Shown piece after piece: positions 9,100 through 20,083 of a stretch of 64,000 bases of DNA. The notes under the pieces are model-generated. The model saw only the letters and a program-made list of their open reading frames with translations. It was not told the origin of the DNA and did not search any database. The stretch is from Yersinia thracica. GTDB lineage: Bacteria; Pseudomonadota; Gammaproteobacteria; Enterobacterales; Enterobacteriaceae. Made by a program: the position numbers and the translations under genes. The first letter of the stretch is position 1. Every line of letters begins with the position of its first letter. The stretch lies in contig NZ_CABHXX010000095.1 in the NCBI RefSeq assembly GCF_902170565.1, positions 124,001-188,000 of the forward strand, read 5' to 3'.

Positions 9100-9792
9100 A
9101 TGAAAACCTTTGATTTCAACCGGATGGCGCTGGATAAATTCCCTATCGAATTTTTAGCAGAAGTGGGAGTTCGGTGTTTATTGACCTTTGTATTGGTCTT
9201 TTTATTTCTTAAGCTGAGTGGTCGCCGTGGTGTACGGCAGATGTCGCTATTTGAGGTGGTTATCATTCTGACTCTCGGCTCAGCCGCCGGTGATGTCACT
9301 TTTTATGAAGATGTGCCGATATTGCCAGTGGTTATGGTATTCATCAGCATTATGCTTTTGTACCGACTGGCCACTTTCCTCATGTCACGCAGTGAAAAAA
9401 TCCAACAATGGATGGAAGGGAAGCCACTCATTATTATCAGTGACGGGGTATTTGTTTGGAAAACCATGCAGCAGGAAAATATTACGCACGATGAATTTTT
9501 TATGGAGTTGCGCCAACAAGGTGTAGAGCATCTCGGTCAGGTACGGCTAGCTATTCTGGAGGTCAATGGGGCTATCAGTGTCTTTTTCTTCAGTGCCGAA
9601 AAGGTTAAACCCGGCCTGCCTGTATTGCCAAAATGCTGCATTAACCCATTAATTAAGATAGAAAAACCGGGTGGATACGCCTGTAACCAATGTGGCCTGA
9701 TTATGACATTTTCTGATAATTCACAGGCTACTTGCCAATGTTGTGGCCACCACCACTGGGTTGAGGCTTTGCATCATCCGCGGGCAAAATGA
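9100..9792 (+). CDS. ycaP: DUF421 inner-membrane protein YcaP
   Basis: A 230-residue protein collinear with E. coli YcaP (230). Two or three hydrophobic segments occupy roughly residues 20-40 and 50-90, with the family motif LKLSGRRGVRQMSLFEVVI between them, then a YetF-type soluble domain (GKPLIIISDG, FFMELRQQGVEHLGQVRLAILE). The C terminus has four cysteines in two CxxC pairs (YACNQCG and ATCQCCG) that could form a zinc ribbon. The function is unknown; in spore formers relatives affect spore coat or membrane properties. It sits between ansB and serC on the same strand, with 202 bases before serC. Confidence 0.93.
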   Translation: MKTFDFNRMALDKFPIEFLAEVGVRCLLTFVLVFLFLKLSGRRGVRQMSLFEVVIILTLGSAAGDVTFYEDVPILPVVMVFISIMLLYRLATFLMSRSEKIQQWMEGKPLIIISDGVFVWKTMQQENITHDEFFMELRQQGVEHLGQVRLAILEVNGAISVFFFSAEKVKPGLPVLPKCCINPLIKIEKPGGYACNQCGLIMTFSDNSQATCQCCGHHHWVEALHHPRAK

Positions 9793-9870
9793 GTTATCTA
9801 TCATGCAACAAGGTTATGCTTGGGCCAGTTTTGGTGAATAATTTCAAATAAATGACAAGATGACGCACAA

Positions 9871-9928
9871 CCTGCTGTTTCAGAGCGAGCGAGTTTCGCC
9901 TTCGTGAGTGAATAACCATTGCAGCAGG
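9871..9928 (+). repeat. Inverted-repeat leader structure before serC
   Basis: CCTGCTG at 9871-9877 is complementary to CAGCAGG at 9922-9928, enclosing GC-rich sequence with further self-complementary GCGAG/TTCGC pieces. It lies 67 bases before serC and could fold in the serC leader RNA. No known element was recognised. Confidence 0.3.
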
Positions 9929-9994
9929 CGGACTCGAATGATAAAACCGAGTCAGGATAATGATGGCAATCTCAGTTGAGTGTGGTGAGGGGAA

Positions 9995-11080
9995 ATGACA
10001 CAGGTTTATAATTTTAGCGCTGGTCCAGCAATGCTACCGGTTGAAGTTTTACGTCGTGCGGAACAGGAATTGCGTAACTGGCATGGTCTGGGCACGTCGG
10101 TGATGGAAATCAGCCACCGCAGTAAAGAATTTATGCAGGTCGCAGAAGAGGCTGAAAAAGATTTGCGCGATTTGATGCAGATCCCAGCCAATTATAACGT
10201 GTTATTTTGCCACGGTGGCGCGCGCGCGCAGTTCGCCGCTGTGCCACTGAATTTGCTCGGCGACAATAACAGTGCCGATTACATCGACGGCGGCTATTGG
10301 GCGCACAGTGCGGTCAATGAAGCTCAGAAATACTGCACGCCGAATGTGATTGATGTGAAAACTGATGTTGATGGCCGAACCGGTATTCAGCCGATGAAGC
10401 AATGGAAATTGAGTGATAATGCCGCCTATGTGCATTACTGCCCGAATGAAACCATTGACGGGTTGGCTATCAATGAAGAGCCTGATTTTGGCAGTAAAGT
10501 TGTGGTTGCGGATTACTCTTCATCCATTCTCTCCCGCCCCATTGATGTCAGCCGTTATGGTGTGATTTATGCGGGTGCCCAGAAGAATATTGGCCCGGCT
10601 GGTCTGACTGTGGTTATCGTGCGCGAAGATTTGCTCGGTAAAGCCCGTACTGAGCTGCCGTCAATCCTTGATTACAAGGTGCTGGCAGAGAATGATTCAA
10701 TGTTCAACACCCCGCCAACTTTTGCCTGGTATCTGTCCGGTCTGGTATTTAAATGGCTGAAAGAACAGGGCGGTTTGGGCGAAATGGAAAAACGTAATCA
10801 GGCGAAAGCTGAGCTACTGTATGGCGCTATCGACAAAACCGGCTTCTACCGCAATCAGATTGCTATTGCCAACCGCTCTTGGATGAATGTGCCATTCCAA
10901 ATGAGAGATCCTTCACTGGACAAACTGTTCTTGAGTGAAGCAGAGGCCCAAGGTCTGCAAGCCTTAAAAGGCCACCGTGTTGCTGGCGGGATGCGCGCCT
11001 CTATCTATAACGCAATGCCAATTGAAGGCGTGAAAGCATTAACCGATTTTATGGCTGACTTTGAACGCCGTCATGGTTGA
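9995..11080 (+). CDS. serC: Phosphoserine aminotransferase
   Basis: This 361-residue PLP enzyme converts 3-phosphohydroxypyruvate to phosphoserine in serine synthesis and also acts in pyridoxal phosphate synthesis. The N terminus [15 protein letters not shown] is the family signature. The PLP lysine is in [18 protein letters not shown] near residue 198. Arg/His residues of the phosphate-binding site are in the C-terminal part ([17 protein letters not shown]). A GAGGGGA Shine-Dalgarno precedes the ATG. It is followed by a terminator-like hairpin and aroA, the usual serC-aroA operon linking serine and chorismate/enterobactin supply. Confidence 0.98.
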   Translation: MTQVYNFSAGPAMLPVEVLRRAEQELRNWHGLGTSVMEISHRSKEFMQVAEEAEKDLRDLMQIPANYNVLFCHGGARAQFAAVPLNLLGDNNSADYIDGGYWAHSAVNEAQKYCTPNVIDVKTDVDGRTGIQPMKQWKLSDNAAYVHYCPNETIDGLAINEEPDFGSKVVVADYSSSILSRPIDVSRYGVIYAGAQKNIGPAGLTVVIVREDLLGKARTELPSILDYKVLAENDSMFNTPPTFAWYLSGLVFKWLKEQGGLGEMEKRNQAKAELLYGAIDKTGFYRNQIAIANRSWMNVPFQMRDPSLDKLFLSEAEAQGLQALKGHRVAGGMRASIYNAMPIEGVKALTDFMADFERRHG

Positions 11081-11130
11081 TTGCTCTGAGCAAATATGAG
11101 TTTGTTTAGTTTTATTTATTAAGTAATTAC

Positions 11131-11160
11131 AACAGCCCCGTCCTGTGCGGGGCTGTTGTT
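11131..11160 (+). terminator. serC-aroA intercistronic attenuator
   Basis: AACAGCCCCG (11131-11140) and CGGGGCTGTT (11148-11157) form a perfect ten-pair stem with a seven-base loop, followed by GTT. A comparable hairpin between serC and aroA in enterics partly terminates transcription, lowering aroA expression relative to serC. Confidence 0.8.
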
Positions 11161-11187
11161 CATCAAAGACTGGAGAGTGCTTTTCCC

Positions 11188-12474
11188 ATGCTGGAATCCC
11201 TGACTTTACACCCCATAGCCCTGATTAATGGCACAGTTAACTTACCCGGTTCTAAAAGTGTTTCTAACCGTGCACTTCTTCTGGCTGCGCTGGCTGAGGG
11301 GACGACCCAGCTGAATAACTTGTTAGACAGTGATGACATCCGCCATATGCTCAATGCACTACAGGCATTGGGAGTAAAATTCCGTCTTTCTGCCGACAGA
11401 ACACGCTGTGAAGTTGATGGGCTGGGCGGCAAGTTGGTTGCTGACCAACCAGTAGAATTGTTCTTGGGCAATGCAGGAACGGCTATGCGTCCGCTAGCGG
11501 CGGCCCTTTGTTTGGGGAGCAATGACATCGTATTAACCGGTGAACCGCGCATGAAAGAGCGGCCCATTGGTCATTTGGTTGATGCGTTGCGCCAGGGCGG
11601 GGCACAGATTGATTATCTGGAGCAAGAAAATTACCCGCCGCTGCGCTTACGCGGTGGTTTCCGTGGTGGCAAACTGACCGTAGATGGCAGTGTTTCCAGC
11701 CAATTCCTGACAGCGCTCCTGATGACGGCCCCCTTAGCGGAGCAAGATACTGACATTCAGATTCAAGGGGAGTTGGTATCTAAACCTTACATCGACATTA
11801 CCCTGCATCTGATGAAAACCTTTGGTGTAGATGTTGTGCATGAAAACTATCAGGTTTTCCACATTAAAGGCGGGCAGACTTATCATTCACCAGGTACCTA
11901 TCTGGTTGAGGGCGATGCATCTTCTGCTTCTTATTTCCTTGCCGCCGCCGCGATTAAAGGCGGGACAGTGCGCGTAACCGGTATTGGTAAAAAAAGTGTG
12001 CAGGGCGATACCAAATTTGCTGATGTGCTGGAGAAAATGGGCGCTAAAGTGAGTTGGGGTGATGACTATATCGAGTGTAGTCGGGGAACATTGCAGGGAA
12101 TTGATATGGATATGAACCATATTCCTGATGCTGCAATGACCATTGCCACCACCGCACTGTTTGCTGATGGCCCGACGACTATTCGTAATATCTATAACTG
12201 GCGAGTGAAAGAAACCGACCGCTTATCCGCGATGGCGACAGAACTGAGAAAAGTGGGCGCACAAGTGGAAGAGGGGCAGGATTACATTCGTGTTGTGCCT
12301 CCAGCACAGTTAATTGCGGCAGAAATAGGCACTTATAATGACCACCGTATGGCGATGTGTTTCTCGCTGGTGGCTTTATCTGACACTCAGGTCACTATCC
12401 TTGACCCTAAATGTACCGCGAAGACTTTCCCAGATTACTTCGAGCAATTAGCGCGGTTGAGCCAATTGGCTTGA
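11188..12474 (+). CDS. aroA: 5-enolpyruvylshikimate-3-phosphate synthase
   Basis: This 428-residue cytoplasmic enzyme joins shikimate-3-phosphate and PEP in the shikimate pathway. Seen: [20 protein letters not shown] (substrate-binding Lys22), [18 protein letters not shown] with the wild-type Gly/Thr/Pro motif that binds [18 protein letters not shown], and the C-terminal YNDHRMAM with catalytic residues. Length is one more than in E. coli (427). GGAGAG precedes the ATG. It ends the serC-aroA operon at a clear terminator. Confidence 0.98.
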   Translation: MLESLTLHPIALINGTVNLPGSKSVSNRALLLAALAEGTTQLNNLLDSDDIRHMLNALQALGVKFRLSADRTRCEVDGLGGKLVADQPVELFLGNAGTAMRPLAAALCLGSNDIVLTGEPRMKERPIGHLVDALRQGGAQIDYLEQENYPPLRLRGGFRGGKLTVDGSVSSQFLTALLMTAPLAEQDTDIQIQGELVSKPYIDITLHLMKTFGVDVVHENYQVFHIKGGQTYHSPGTYLVEGDASSASYFLAAAAIKGGTVRVTGIGKKSVQGDTKFADVLEKMGAKVSWGDDYIECSRGTLQGIDMDMNHIPDAAMTIATTALFADGPTTIRNIYNWRVKETDRLSAMATELRKVGAQVEEGQDYIRVVPPAQLIAAEIGTYNDHRMAMCFSLVALSDTQVTILDPKCTAKTFPDYFEQLARLSQLA

Positions 12475-12503
12475 TCAATCTTTACCGGGTTTATCAGCAT
12501 GAG

Positions 12504-12530
12504 ATGGGTACCAGTGAGTACCCATTTTTT
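12504..12530 (+). terminator. aroA terminator
   Basis: ATGGGTAC (12504-12511) and GTACCCAT (12518-12525) form a perfect eight-pair stem followed directly by a run of six T. Confidence 0.85.
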
Positions 12531-12773
12531 ATTCTGTAACAGACGATTTTCTCACAAAACTTCACCGATTTTTGCCTGCTAATATATAAAGAATAAATAT
12601 TTTTTCTGGCTATCTTTCCCATCTCTTCTACACTCCAGCCACGGCTTATGGTTTTATTTTCAGCAACTAAACTACCGCAGGGTAACAGTTCACTCCGATG
12701 CAGCGTATAATACTGCTCCTGTGTTTGCCCTGCCGGGTAGACAAGAGGTTTTGCCTACCGAAAGGAGAGAGAT

Positions 12774-13466
12774 ATGACGGCGTCAGCCCCGGTGATAACC
12801 GTTGATGGACCAAGTGGTGCAGGTAAAGGTACGCTTTGCAAAGCATTGGCCGAATCGTTGGATTGGCGTTTGCTGGATTCCGGTGCGATATACCGTGTGT
12901 TAGCTTTGGCGGCACTGCATCATCAGGTCGATATCAGCACCGAAGAGGCATTAGTTCCACTTGCCGCACATCTCGATGTTCGTTTTGTCTCGCAAAATGG
13001 GCAGTTAAAAGTCATTTTAGAAGGTGAAGACGTCAGTAATGAGATCCGCACTGAAACAGTGGGGAATACAGCATCTCAGGCGGCGGCTTTTCCTCGAGTG
13101 CGTGAAGCATTATTGCGTCGCCAGCGGGCTTTTCGTGAACCGCCTGGCCTGATTGCAGATGGCCGTGACATGGGCACAGTGGTGTTCCCAGATGCCCCGG
13201 TGAAAATATTTCTTGATGCAAGTTCGCAAGAACGTGCACACAGGCGTATGCTACAGTTGCAGGAAAAGGGGTTTAATGTTAACTTTGAACGTCTTTTGTC
13301 CGAGATACAGGAGCGGGACTCTCGCGATCGTAATCGGGCTATTGCACCTTTAGTCCCTGCGGCAGATGCGTTGGTACTGGATTCAACCAGTATGTCCATC
13401 GAGCAGGTGATCGAACAGGCGCTGGCTTATGCCCAACGAATTCTAGTGTTGCCGTTAAAAAAATAA
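12774..13466 (+). CDS. cmk: Cytidylate kinase
   Basis: This 230-residue nucleoside monophosphate kinase phosphorylates CMP and dCMP. The P-loop is [17 protein letters not shown] near residues 11-27; LLDSGAIYR follows, and the NMP-binding and lid regions ([48 protein letters not shown]) are intact. Length is close to E. coli Cmk (227). AAAGGAGAG is a strong SD. It lies upstream of rpsA as in most gammaproteobacteria, and some rpsA transcription can start before or inside it. Confidence 0.97.
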   Translation: MTASAPVITVDGPSGAGKGTLCKALAESLDWRLLDSGAIYRVLALAALHHQVDISTEEALVPLAAHLDVRFVSQNGQLKVILEGEDVSNEIRTETVGNTASQAAAFPRVREALLRRQRAFREPPGLIADGRDMGTVVFPDAPVKIFLDASSQERAHRRMLQLQEKGFNVNFERLLSEIQERDSRDRNRAIAPLVPAADALVLDSTSMSIEQVIEQALAYAQRILVLPLKK

Positions 13467-13634
13467 CGACAATGCGGTCAGTTCTGAGCTCTCAACGATT
13501 TATTTTTTAAATAAAATTATTTTTGATGAGCACTTTAACCTTGCTGCAAGGATGTGTGGCGAGGCATGTGAAACAACCCCATCCGGCGGGATGCTAGATG
13601 GACGTTAAACTTAAGAATCCTGAAGATTATAAAC
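13467..13634 (+). promoter_or_regulatory. rpsA leader (S1 autoregulatory region)
   Basis: The 168 bases between cmk and rpsA lack a strong Shine-Dalgarno next to the rpsA ATG. They hold GGA-containing hairpin candidates (around GCAAGGATG at 13546 and CATCCGGCGGGATG at 13581). In E. coli the same region folds into hairpins that mimic an SD and let S1 repress its own translation. Assigned by position and by the absent SD. Confidence 0.55.
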
Positions 13635-15308
13635 ATGACAGAATCTTTTGCTCAACTCTTTGAAGAATCCCTGAAAACAATTGAAACACGTCCGGGCTCT
13701 ATCGTCCGTGGTGTTGTTGTTTCTATCGATAAAGATATCGTACTGGTTGACGCCGGTCTGAAATCTGAGTCAGCAATTCCAGTAGAACAGTTCAAGAACG
13801 CGCAAGGCGAACTGGAAATTCAAGTCGGTGACGAAGTTGACGTGGCTCTGGACGCTGTTGAAGACGGCTTCGGTGAAACTCTGCTGTCCCGTGAGAAAGC
13901 TAAGCGCCATGAAGCATGGCTGATGCTGGAAAAAGCTTACGAAGAAGCTGCAACCGTTACTGGTGTGATCAACGGCAAAGTGAAGGGCGGCTTTACAGTC
14001 GAACTGAACGGCATCCGTGCGTTCTTGCCTGGTTCACTGGTTGATGTGCGCCCAGTTCGCGATACTCTGCATCTGGAAGGCAAAGAGCTTGAGTTCAAAG
14101 TCATCAAGCTGGATCAGAAACGCAACAACGTGGTTGTTTCTCGTCGTGCAGTTATCGAATCTGAGAACAGCGCTGAGCGTGATCAATTGCTGGAAAACCT
14201 GCAAGAAGGCATGGAAGTTAAGGGTATCGTTAAGAACCTGACTGACTACGGTGCATTCGTTGATCTGGGTGGCGTTGATGGCTTGCTGCACATTACTGAC
14301 ATGGCTTGGAAACGTGTTAAACACCCAAGCGAAATCGTCAATGTGGGCGACGAAATCACTGTTAAAGTTCTGAAATTCGACCGCGAACGTACTCGTGTAT
14401 CCCTTGGCTTGAAACAGCTGGGCGAAGATCCATGGGTTGCTATCGCTAAACGTTACCCAGAAAGCACTAAGCTGACTGGCCGTGTAACTAACCTGACTGA
14501 TTACGGTTGCTTCGTAGAAATCGAAGAAGGCGTTGAAGGTCTGGTACACGTTTCAGAAATGGATTGGACCAACAAAAACATTCACCCGTCTAAAGTTGTT
14601 AACGTTGGCGACGTAGTGGAAGTTATGGTTCTGGACATCGATGAAGAACGTCGTCGTATTTCTCTGGGCCTGAAACAGTGCAAATCTAACCCATGGCAGC
14701 TGTTTGCAGAAACTCACAACAAAAACGACCGCGTTGAAGGTAAAATCAAGTCTATCACTGACTTCGGTATCTTCATCGGCTTGGACGGCGGCATCGACGG
14801 CCTGGTTCACCTATCTGACATCTCCTGGAACGTTGCAGGCGAAGAAGCAGTTCGTGAATACAAGAAAGGCGACGAAATCGCAGCTGTGGTTCTGCAAGTT
14901 GACGCAGAACGTGAGCGTATCTCCTTGGGCGTGAAACAACTGGCTGAAGATCCGTTCAATAACTACCTGTCTGTTAACAAGAAAGGTGCTATTGTTACTG
15001 GTAAAGTCACTGCAGTTGACGCTAAAGGTGCTACAGTTGAATTGGCAGGCGGCGTAGAAGGTTATCTGCGTGCTTCTGAAGCAACTCGCGACCGCGTTGA
15101 AGATGCGACGCTGGTTCTGAACGTCGGTGATGAAGTTGAAGCCAAATATACTGGCGTTGACCGCAAAAACCGCGTAATCAGCCTGTCTGTTCGTGCTAAA
15201 GACGAAGCTGATGAGAAAGATGCTATTGCTACAGTGAACAACAAGCCAGAAGAAGGCAACTTCTCTAGCGCAATGGCAGAAGCGTTCAAAGCTGCAAAAG
15301 GCGAGTAA
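13635..15308 (+). CDS. rpsA: 30S ribosomal protein S1
   Basis: This 557-residue protein is the large mRNA-binding protein of the small subunit, with the usual length. Six S1 (OB-fold) repeats can be followed: two N-terminal ribosome-binding repeats, then four strongly similar ones with recurring motifs such as [43 protein letters not shown] and [21 protein letters not shown] (each quoted only in part by family consensus). Codon use is strongly biased toward highly expressed codons. The gene is followed by ihfB, as in E. coli. Translation is expected to be autogenously repressed through the leader. Confidence 0.98.
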   Translation: MTESFAQLFEESLKTIETRPGSIVRGVVVSIDKDIVLVDAGLKSESAIPVEQFKNAQGELEIQVGDEVDVALDAVEDGFGETLLSREKAKRHEAWLMLEKAYEEAATVTGVINGKVKGGFTVELNGIRAFLPGSLVDVRPVRDTLHLEGKELEFKVIKLDQKRNNVVVSRRAVIESENSAERDQLLENLQEGMEVKGIVKNLTDYGAFVDLGGVDGLLHITDMAWKRVKHPSEIVNVGDEITVKVLKFDRERTRVSLGLKQLGEDPWVAIAKRYPESTKLTGRVTNLTDYGCFVEIEEGVEGLVHVSEMDWTNKNIHPSKVVNVGDVVEVMVLDIDEERRRISLGLKQCKSNPWQLFAETHNKNDRVEGKIKSITDFGIFIGLDGGIDGLVHLSDISWNVAGEEAVREYKKGDEIAAVVLQVDAERERISLGVKQLAEDPFNNYLSVNKKGAIVTGKVTAVDAKGATVELAGGVEGYLRASEATRDRVEDATLVLNVGDEVEAKYTGVDRKNRVISLSVRAKDEADEKDAIATVNNKPEEGNFSSAMAEAFKAAKGE

Positions 15309-15314
15309 TAACGG

Positions 15315-15333
15315 GGGGCGATCTTTTCGCCCC
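15315..15333 (+). terminator. Hairpin between rpsA and ihfB
   Basis: GGGGCGA (15315-15321) pairs with TCGCCCC (15327-15333) around TCTTT, without a following T run. It probably reduces or processes transcription into ihfB rather than stopping it. Confidence 0.45.
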
Positions 15334-15368
15334 TATACGGTAGTTTAGCTGCAAAGCTTGGAGGTAAT

Positions 15369-15653
15369 ATGACCAAGTCTGAACTTATTGAAAGACTTGC
15401 TGGCCAGCACTCTCATATTCCGGCTAAGGCCGTTGAGGATGCAGTGAAAGAAATGCTTGAACATATGGCTGGAACACTAGCTGAAGGTGAGCGCATTGAG
15501 ATCCGCGGATTTGGCAGTTTTTCTCTTCACTACCGTGCTCCGCGTGTTGGTCGTAACCCGAAAACTGGTGATAAAGTTGAGTTGGAAGGTAAGTACGTTC
15601 CACATTTTAAGCCAGGTAAAGAGTTGCGTGATCGCGCTAATATCTACGGTTAA
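15369..15653 (+). CDS. ihfB: Integration host factor subunit beta
   Basis: A 94-residue HU/IHF-family DNA-bending protein (E. coli IhfB also 94). It forms a heterodimer with IhfA and sharply bends DNA in recombination, replication and transcription. The DNA-binding arm is visible in [20 protein letters not shown], with the intercalating proline at NPKTG, and the core in [16 protein letters not shown] precedes the ATG. It follows rpsA and ends at a strong terminator. Confidence 0.98.
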   Translation: MTKSELIERLAGQHSHIPAKAVEDAVKEMLEHMAGTLAEGERIEIRGFGSFSLHYRAPRVGRNPKTGDKVELEGKYVPHFKPGKELRDRANIYG

Positions 15654-15737
15654 GTTGTTTACAGCTTACCGCGTTATTATGTATGTTCAAAACACTCGGA
15701 GTTATTGCTTCTAGTGAAAGGATATAAAGCTGATCTG

Positions 15738-15768
15738 AAACGGTGCCCTAGAGGCACCGTTTTTATTT
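15738..15768 (+). terminator. ihfB terminator
   Basis: AAACGGTGCC (15738-15747) and GGCACCGTTT (15753-15762) pair around CTAGA and are followed by TTATTTG. Strong intrinsic terminator. The 245 bases from here to the comEC start show no gene. Confidence 0.88.
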
Positions 15769-16013
15769 GTTTTATTTCTTAATCCTGACCGCCCGCCCCG
15801 CCAAAATATCTTATCCATCAATATATTTCTGATTATTTTAGAGACATCCCGCATTTCCTTTGCAGATTTTGCAACTCAATAAAACTGTTCGCGTAGCGGC
15901 TCTGAACTCCTGCCAGTGGTACTGGCCCTATAGCCAATCTACATAGAGAATTAGTTTCTTACTCACGAGTGAGCGGATGGCAATGAGGCTATTCGAAAGC
16001 CACACATGGATGG

Positions 16014-18299
16014 TTGCTTATCACTTTATCAACAGATCATTGCGCGCTTGCTGTCATCGCGGGTCTTTTACCTCTTATTTTGCTACCCCAACTACCAGGT
16101 GCCAGGGTTATTGCCGTGTTGTTGGTATTGGGCGCGCTACTATGGGTCAGCGGCAATACCTATTGTCAGTGTCTTACATTGGCTCTGATGAGTTTTGTTT
16201 GGGGATGTTGGCTCGGCGATAAAATGTTGATGCAGATTGAGCAATTTACTCAAGGAGAGCAGCATGTCGTCGGGACAATAAGCAATTCACATTTGGTTTG
16301 GGCCGAAGGCAATAAAGTTCTATTAGATATTCAGCAGGTAAATGGGAAGAAAGTATTTCCTACTATTAAGGTCACCGTTAAATGGCAAGAGGGCCTGGAT
16401 TACTGTGCCGGACAACAATGGCAGTTCTGGCTGCGAATGCGAGGTGTGCATAGTTTGCTCAACGAAGGCGGTTTTGATAGCCAGCGTTGGGCTATAGCGA
16501 ATCGCCGCCCATTACAGGGGCGAATCATTAGAGCCGAATTACTTGATGTGCCCTGTAGTGTTCGCCAGCAATTCATTCGCGTTGTGGAACGGCAACTTGA
16601 ACCCTATAAACAGCGGCAGATATTGCTGGCACTGGCTTTTGGTGAAAGAAGCCAACTGGAACCCCAGTATTGGGCGTTGTTGCGTGATACCGGTACGGCC
16701 CATTTAATGGCGATTTCAGGTTTACACATTGCTATGGCGGCGTTATTTGGTGGGATGTTAGCTCGGGCGATTCAGTTTTTACTTCCCATCAGTCGAGTGG
16801 GGCCACTGTTCCCGCTATTAACTGGTTGGATTGTTGCTGTCATTTACGTTTGGTTAGCGGGGGCGAATCCACCGGCAGTTAGAGCCGCTATGGCACTAAC
16901 ACTATGGTTGCTGCTTAGGCTTTTTAATGTCTCCTGTAGTGCATGGCAAGTATGGTTATGGGTATTGGCACTAATCTTGCTCAGTGATCCTCTCGCAATA
17001 CTTTCTGACAGTTTTTGGCTCTCCTGCTTGGCGGTATTTAGTTTGATATGTTGGTTTTATTGGGTACCGCTTTCCCCGCGTTTTAAAACGAATCGGCAGG
17101 GGCTGATTATTCGCGGGATCCATCTGCAATTAGGTATGATGTTACTGTTGATGCCGTTGCAAATAACGTTGTTTCACGGCATCAGTTTATTCTCGATACC
17201 TGCAAACCTGTGGGCAGTACCTCTCGTTTCCCTGATCACTGTCCCTTGTGTCTTGTTGGCACTGGCTTTTACTCTACTTCCCGTGGTCGCTGGGGTTTTC
17301 TGGTCGTTGGCTGATATATCGTTGGCTACGGTGCTCTTGCCGCTGAGTCCGATGAGAATGGGCTGGTTTTATACTGGCACAGCATCAGTTGCTATAGGAT
17401 TCAGCGGTTGGCTAGCCATGCTTATATGGCGTTTTGAATGGTGGCGTAATTATTCTATTGGGGTCATGGTGCTTTGTGTGAATATGGCATTATTGACTCA
17501 GCGCCGTGATGAATACCAATGGCGTGTTGATATGTTGGATATTGGACATGGTCTGGCGGTGGTAATTGAACGAGAGGGGAAAGCCATCATCTTTGATACA
17601 GGCAATCGCTGGGGAGCTGGCAGCATGGCATCTATGGTGATTTTGCCTTATTTACGCTGGCGAAATATCACTGTTGAGCAAATTATTCTCAGTCACGATC
17701 ATCAGGATCATACTGGAGGTTTAGCAGAGATTCAGGCTGCTTTTCCCATGGCTACGGTTCGCGCTCCTTTTCCCTTAAAAGATGTTGTAAATACATTGCC
17801 TTGCAAACAAGGGGTAACATGGCAGTGGCAAGGTTTGAATTTCGAGGTGTTATGGCCGCGAGTGCAGGTTGCTAATGCTCAGAATGATGATTCGTGTGTT
17901 ATCCGTGTTGATGATGGCAAACACAGCTTATTACTGACTGGTGACCTTGAAATGCGCAGTGAGAGAGAGTTGATTAAAGATTCTCGTGCTAAGTTAGCTT
18001 CAACATTACTGCAAGTTCCCCATCATGGGAGCAATACCTCTTCTACGCCACCTTTTCTGCGGGCAGTAAAGCCTGAATTGGCTTTTGCTTCTGTTGCACG
18101 CTATAACCAATGGCAGCTTCCGGCCAGAAAAGTGACTAAGCGCTACAAAAAAAATAACATTATTTGGCGTGATACCTCGGTGTCAGGACAATTAAGTGTT
18201 TATTTTTACAGCGATAGTTGGCAAATTAATGGTTATAGGGAACAATTAATGCCTCGTTGGTATCACCAGCAATTTGGCGTTGGAGGCCATAATGAGTAG
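16014..18299 (+). CDS. comEC: ComEC/Rec2-family DNA-uptake channel protein (YcaI)
   Basis: A 761-residue polytopic inner-membrane protein of the ComEC family, which moves single-stranded DNA across the inner membrane in competent bacteria. The N-terminal region matches E. coli YcaI ([12 protein letters not shown]), followed by the OB-like domain ([19 protein letters not shown]), the competence core with about ten membrane helices ([19 protein letters not shown]) and a C-terminal metallo-beta-lactamase-like domain. That domain keeps its metal motif [11 protein letters not shown] near residue 560 and [10 protein letters not shown]. The start at 16014 is a TTG; no in-frame ATG exists until well inside the membrane region, and the SD is poor, so expression is probably low. 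It precedes msbA, as in E. coli. Confidence 0.93.
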   Translation: MLITLSTDHCALAVIAGLLPLILLPQLPGARVIAVLLVLGALLWVSGNTYCQCLTLALMSFVWGCWLGDKMLMQIEQFTQGEQHVVGTISNSHLVWAEGNKVLLDIQQVNGKKVFPTIKVTVKWQEGLDYCAGQQWQFWLRMRGVHSLLNEGGFDSQRWAIANRRPLQGRIIRAELLDVPCSVRQQFIRVVERQLEPYKQRQILLALAFGERSQLEPQYWALLRDTGTAHLMAISGLHIAMAALFGGMLARAIQFLLPISRVGPLFPLLTGWIVAVIYVWLAGANPPAVRAAMALTLWLLLRLFNVSCSAWQVWLWVLALILLSDPLAILSDSFWLSCLAVFSLICWFYWVPLSPRFKTNRQGLIIRGIHLQLGMMLLLMPLQITLFHGISLFSIPANLWAVPLVSLITVPCVLLALAFTLLPVVAGVFWSLADISLATVLLPLSPMRMGWFYTGTASVAIGFSGWLAMLIWRFEWWRNYSIGVMVLCVNMALLTQRRDEYQWRVDMLDIGHGLAVVIEREGKAIIFDTGNRWGAGSMASMVILPYLRWRNITVEQIILSHDHQDHTGGLAEIQAAFPMATVRAPFPLKDVVNTLPCKQGVTWQWQGLNFEVLWPRVQVANAQNDDSCVIRVDDGKHSLLLTGDLEMRSERELIKDSRAKLASTLLQVPHHGSNTSSTPPFLRAVKPELAFASVARYNQWQLPARKVTKRYKKNNIIWRDTSVSGQLSVYFYSDSWQINGYREQLMPRWYHQQFGVGGHNE

Positions 18300-18334
18300 A
18301 ATGGGCCGCTATTTCTTCTGGTGCTGGTATTTGC

Positions 18335-20083
18335 ATGATGAATGATAAAGATCTATCCACTTGGCAGACGTTTCGTCGCCTCTGGCCATTGATCTCTCCT
18401 TATAAGACCGGTCTTGTTGTTGCGGCGATAGCATTAATCCTTAATGCCGCCAGTGACACCTTTATGCTGTCATTACTAAAACCCTTGCTCGACGATGGTT
18501 TTGGTAAGGCTAATAGCTCAATTTTAAAATGGATGCCTCTGGCTGTTATCGGCTTAATGGTGGTTCGTGGCATAACTGGCTTTATTTCAAGCTATTGCAT
18601 CTCATGGGTCTCTGGCAAAGTGGTGATGCATATCCGCCGCCGCTTATTCAGCCATATGATGGGGATGCCGGTTTCATTTTTTGACCAGCAATCAACCGGC
18701 ACATTGCTATCACGTATTACTTATGACTCCGAACAGGTAGCTGCATCATCTTCTGGCGCACTGGTTACAGTGGTGCGAGAAGGGGCTTCTATTATCGGCT
18801 TGTTTATTATGATGTTTTATTACAGCTGGCAGTTGTCGCTGATTTTAATCGTCATTGCACCGATTGTGTCGATTTCTATTCGGTTGGTATCTAAGCGTTT
18901 TCGCAATATCAGTAAAAACATGCAAAGCACCATGGGGGAAGTGACCACCAGTGCAGAGCAAATGCTAAAAGGGCATAAAGAAGTCTTGATTTTCGGCGGC
19001 CAAAAAGTTGAAACCGAGCGCTTTGAAGCTGTGAGTAACCGCATGCGCCAGCAAGGGATGAAACTGGTTTCTGCTTCTTCCATTTCAGACCCTATTATTC
19101 AGTTAATTGCCTCTTTTGCTTTGGCATTTGTATTGTATGCAGCAAGCTTTCCAAGTGTGATGGAAACTCTGACCGCAGGTACCATTACAGTGGTGTTCTC
19201 AGCCATGATTGCGCTGATGCGTCCGTTGAAGTCGCTGACCAATGTGAATGCTCAATTCCAACGTGGGATGGCTGCTTGCCAGACATTGTTCACTATTCTG
19301 GATATGGAACAGGAAAAAGACGAGGGTAAACGGGAAGTTGAACGCGCTAAAGGCGAAATAGAATTCCGCCATGTGACGTTCTACTATCCGGGCAAAGATA
19401 CCCCGGCACTGAATGACATCAATATGCATATTGATGCAGGTAAAACTGTTGCATTGGTGGGGCGCTCAGGCTCAGGTAAGTCAACTATCGCTAATTTAAT
19501 GACTCGTTTCTATGATGTCAGTGAAGGCAGTATCTTGTTGGATGGTCATGACTTACGTGATTACCGATTGGGGGCATTACGCAACCAGGTCGCATTGGTG
19601 TCGCAAAATGTTCATCTGTTCAATGATACGGTAGCTAATAACATTGCTTATGCCCGTGATGAGCAGTACAGCCGCGCTGAAATTGAAGAAGCTGCCCGCA
19701 TGGCTTATGCCATGGACTTTATCAATAAAATGGAAAATGGCCTGGACACAGTTATTGGTGAAAACGGCGTCATGCTCTCCGGTGGCCAGCGCCAGCGCAT
19801 TGCCATTGCACGGGCGCTGTTACGGGATTGCCCAATATTGATTCTGGATGAAGCGACTTCGGCACTGGATACGGAATCAGAGCGGGCAATTCAGGCCGCA
19901 CTGGATGAGTTGCAGAAAAACCGTACTTCACTGGTCATTGCCCACCGCTTGTCGACCATTGAAAAAGCGGATGAGATCCTGGTCATTGAGGATGGACGCA
20001 TTGTGGAACGTGGCATGCATGCAGAATTGCTGGCGAAAAAGGGCGTTTATGCTCAACTTAACCGTATGCAGTTTGGCCAATGA
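18335..20083 (+). CDS. msbA: Lipid A/phospholipid flippase ABC transporter
   Basis: This 582-residue half-transporter, identical in length to E. coli MsbA, acts as a homodimer to flip core-lipid A across the inner membrane. Six transmembrane helices occupy about residues 20-310. The ATPase domain has Walker [10 protein letters not shown] (about 376-384), Q-loop LVSQNVHLF, signature LSGGQRQR, Walker [13 protein letters not shown] and the switch His in VIAHRLST. The start gives [18 protein letters not shown], aligned with E. coli from residue 1. The last four bases overlap lpxK (ATGA), coupling synthesis and export of lipid A. Confidence 0.98.
   Translation: MMNDKDLSTWQTFRRLWPLISPYKTGLVVAAIALILNAASDTFMLSLLKPLLDDGFGKANSSILKWMPLAVIGLMVVRGITGFISSYCISWVSGKVVMHIRRRLFSHMMGMPVSFFDQQSTGTLLSRITYDSEQVAASSSGALVTVVREGASIIGLFIMMFYYSWQLSLILIVIAPIVSISIRLVSKRFRNISKNMQSTMGEVTTSAEQMLKGHKEVLIFGGQKVETERFEAVSNRMRQQGMKLVSASSISDPIIQLIASFALAFVLYAASFPSVMETLTAGTITVVFSAMIALMRPLKSLTNVNAQFQRGMAACQTLFTILDMEQEKDEGKREVERAKGEIEFRHVTFYYPGKDTPALNDINMHIDAGKTVALVGRSGSGKSTIANLMTRFYDVSEGSILLDGHDLRDYRLGALRNQVALVSQNVHLFNDTVANNIAYARDEQYSRAEIEEAARMAYAMDFINKMENGLDTVIGENGVMLSGGQRQRIAIARALLRDCPILILDEATSALDTESERAIQAALDELQKNRTSLVIAHRLSTIEKADEILVIEDGRIVERGMHAELLAKKGVYAQLNRMQFGQ

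Noticed and set aside
16006-16188. ATG at 16006 as start of comEC
   Set aside because: It is in a different frame from comEC and runs only 60 codons; the N-terminal homology is in the frame of TTG 16014.
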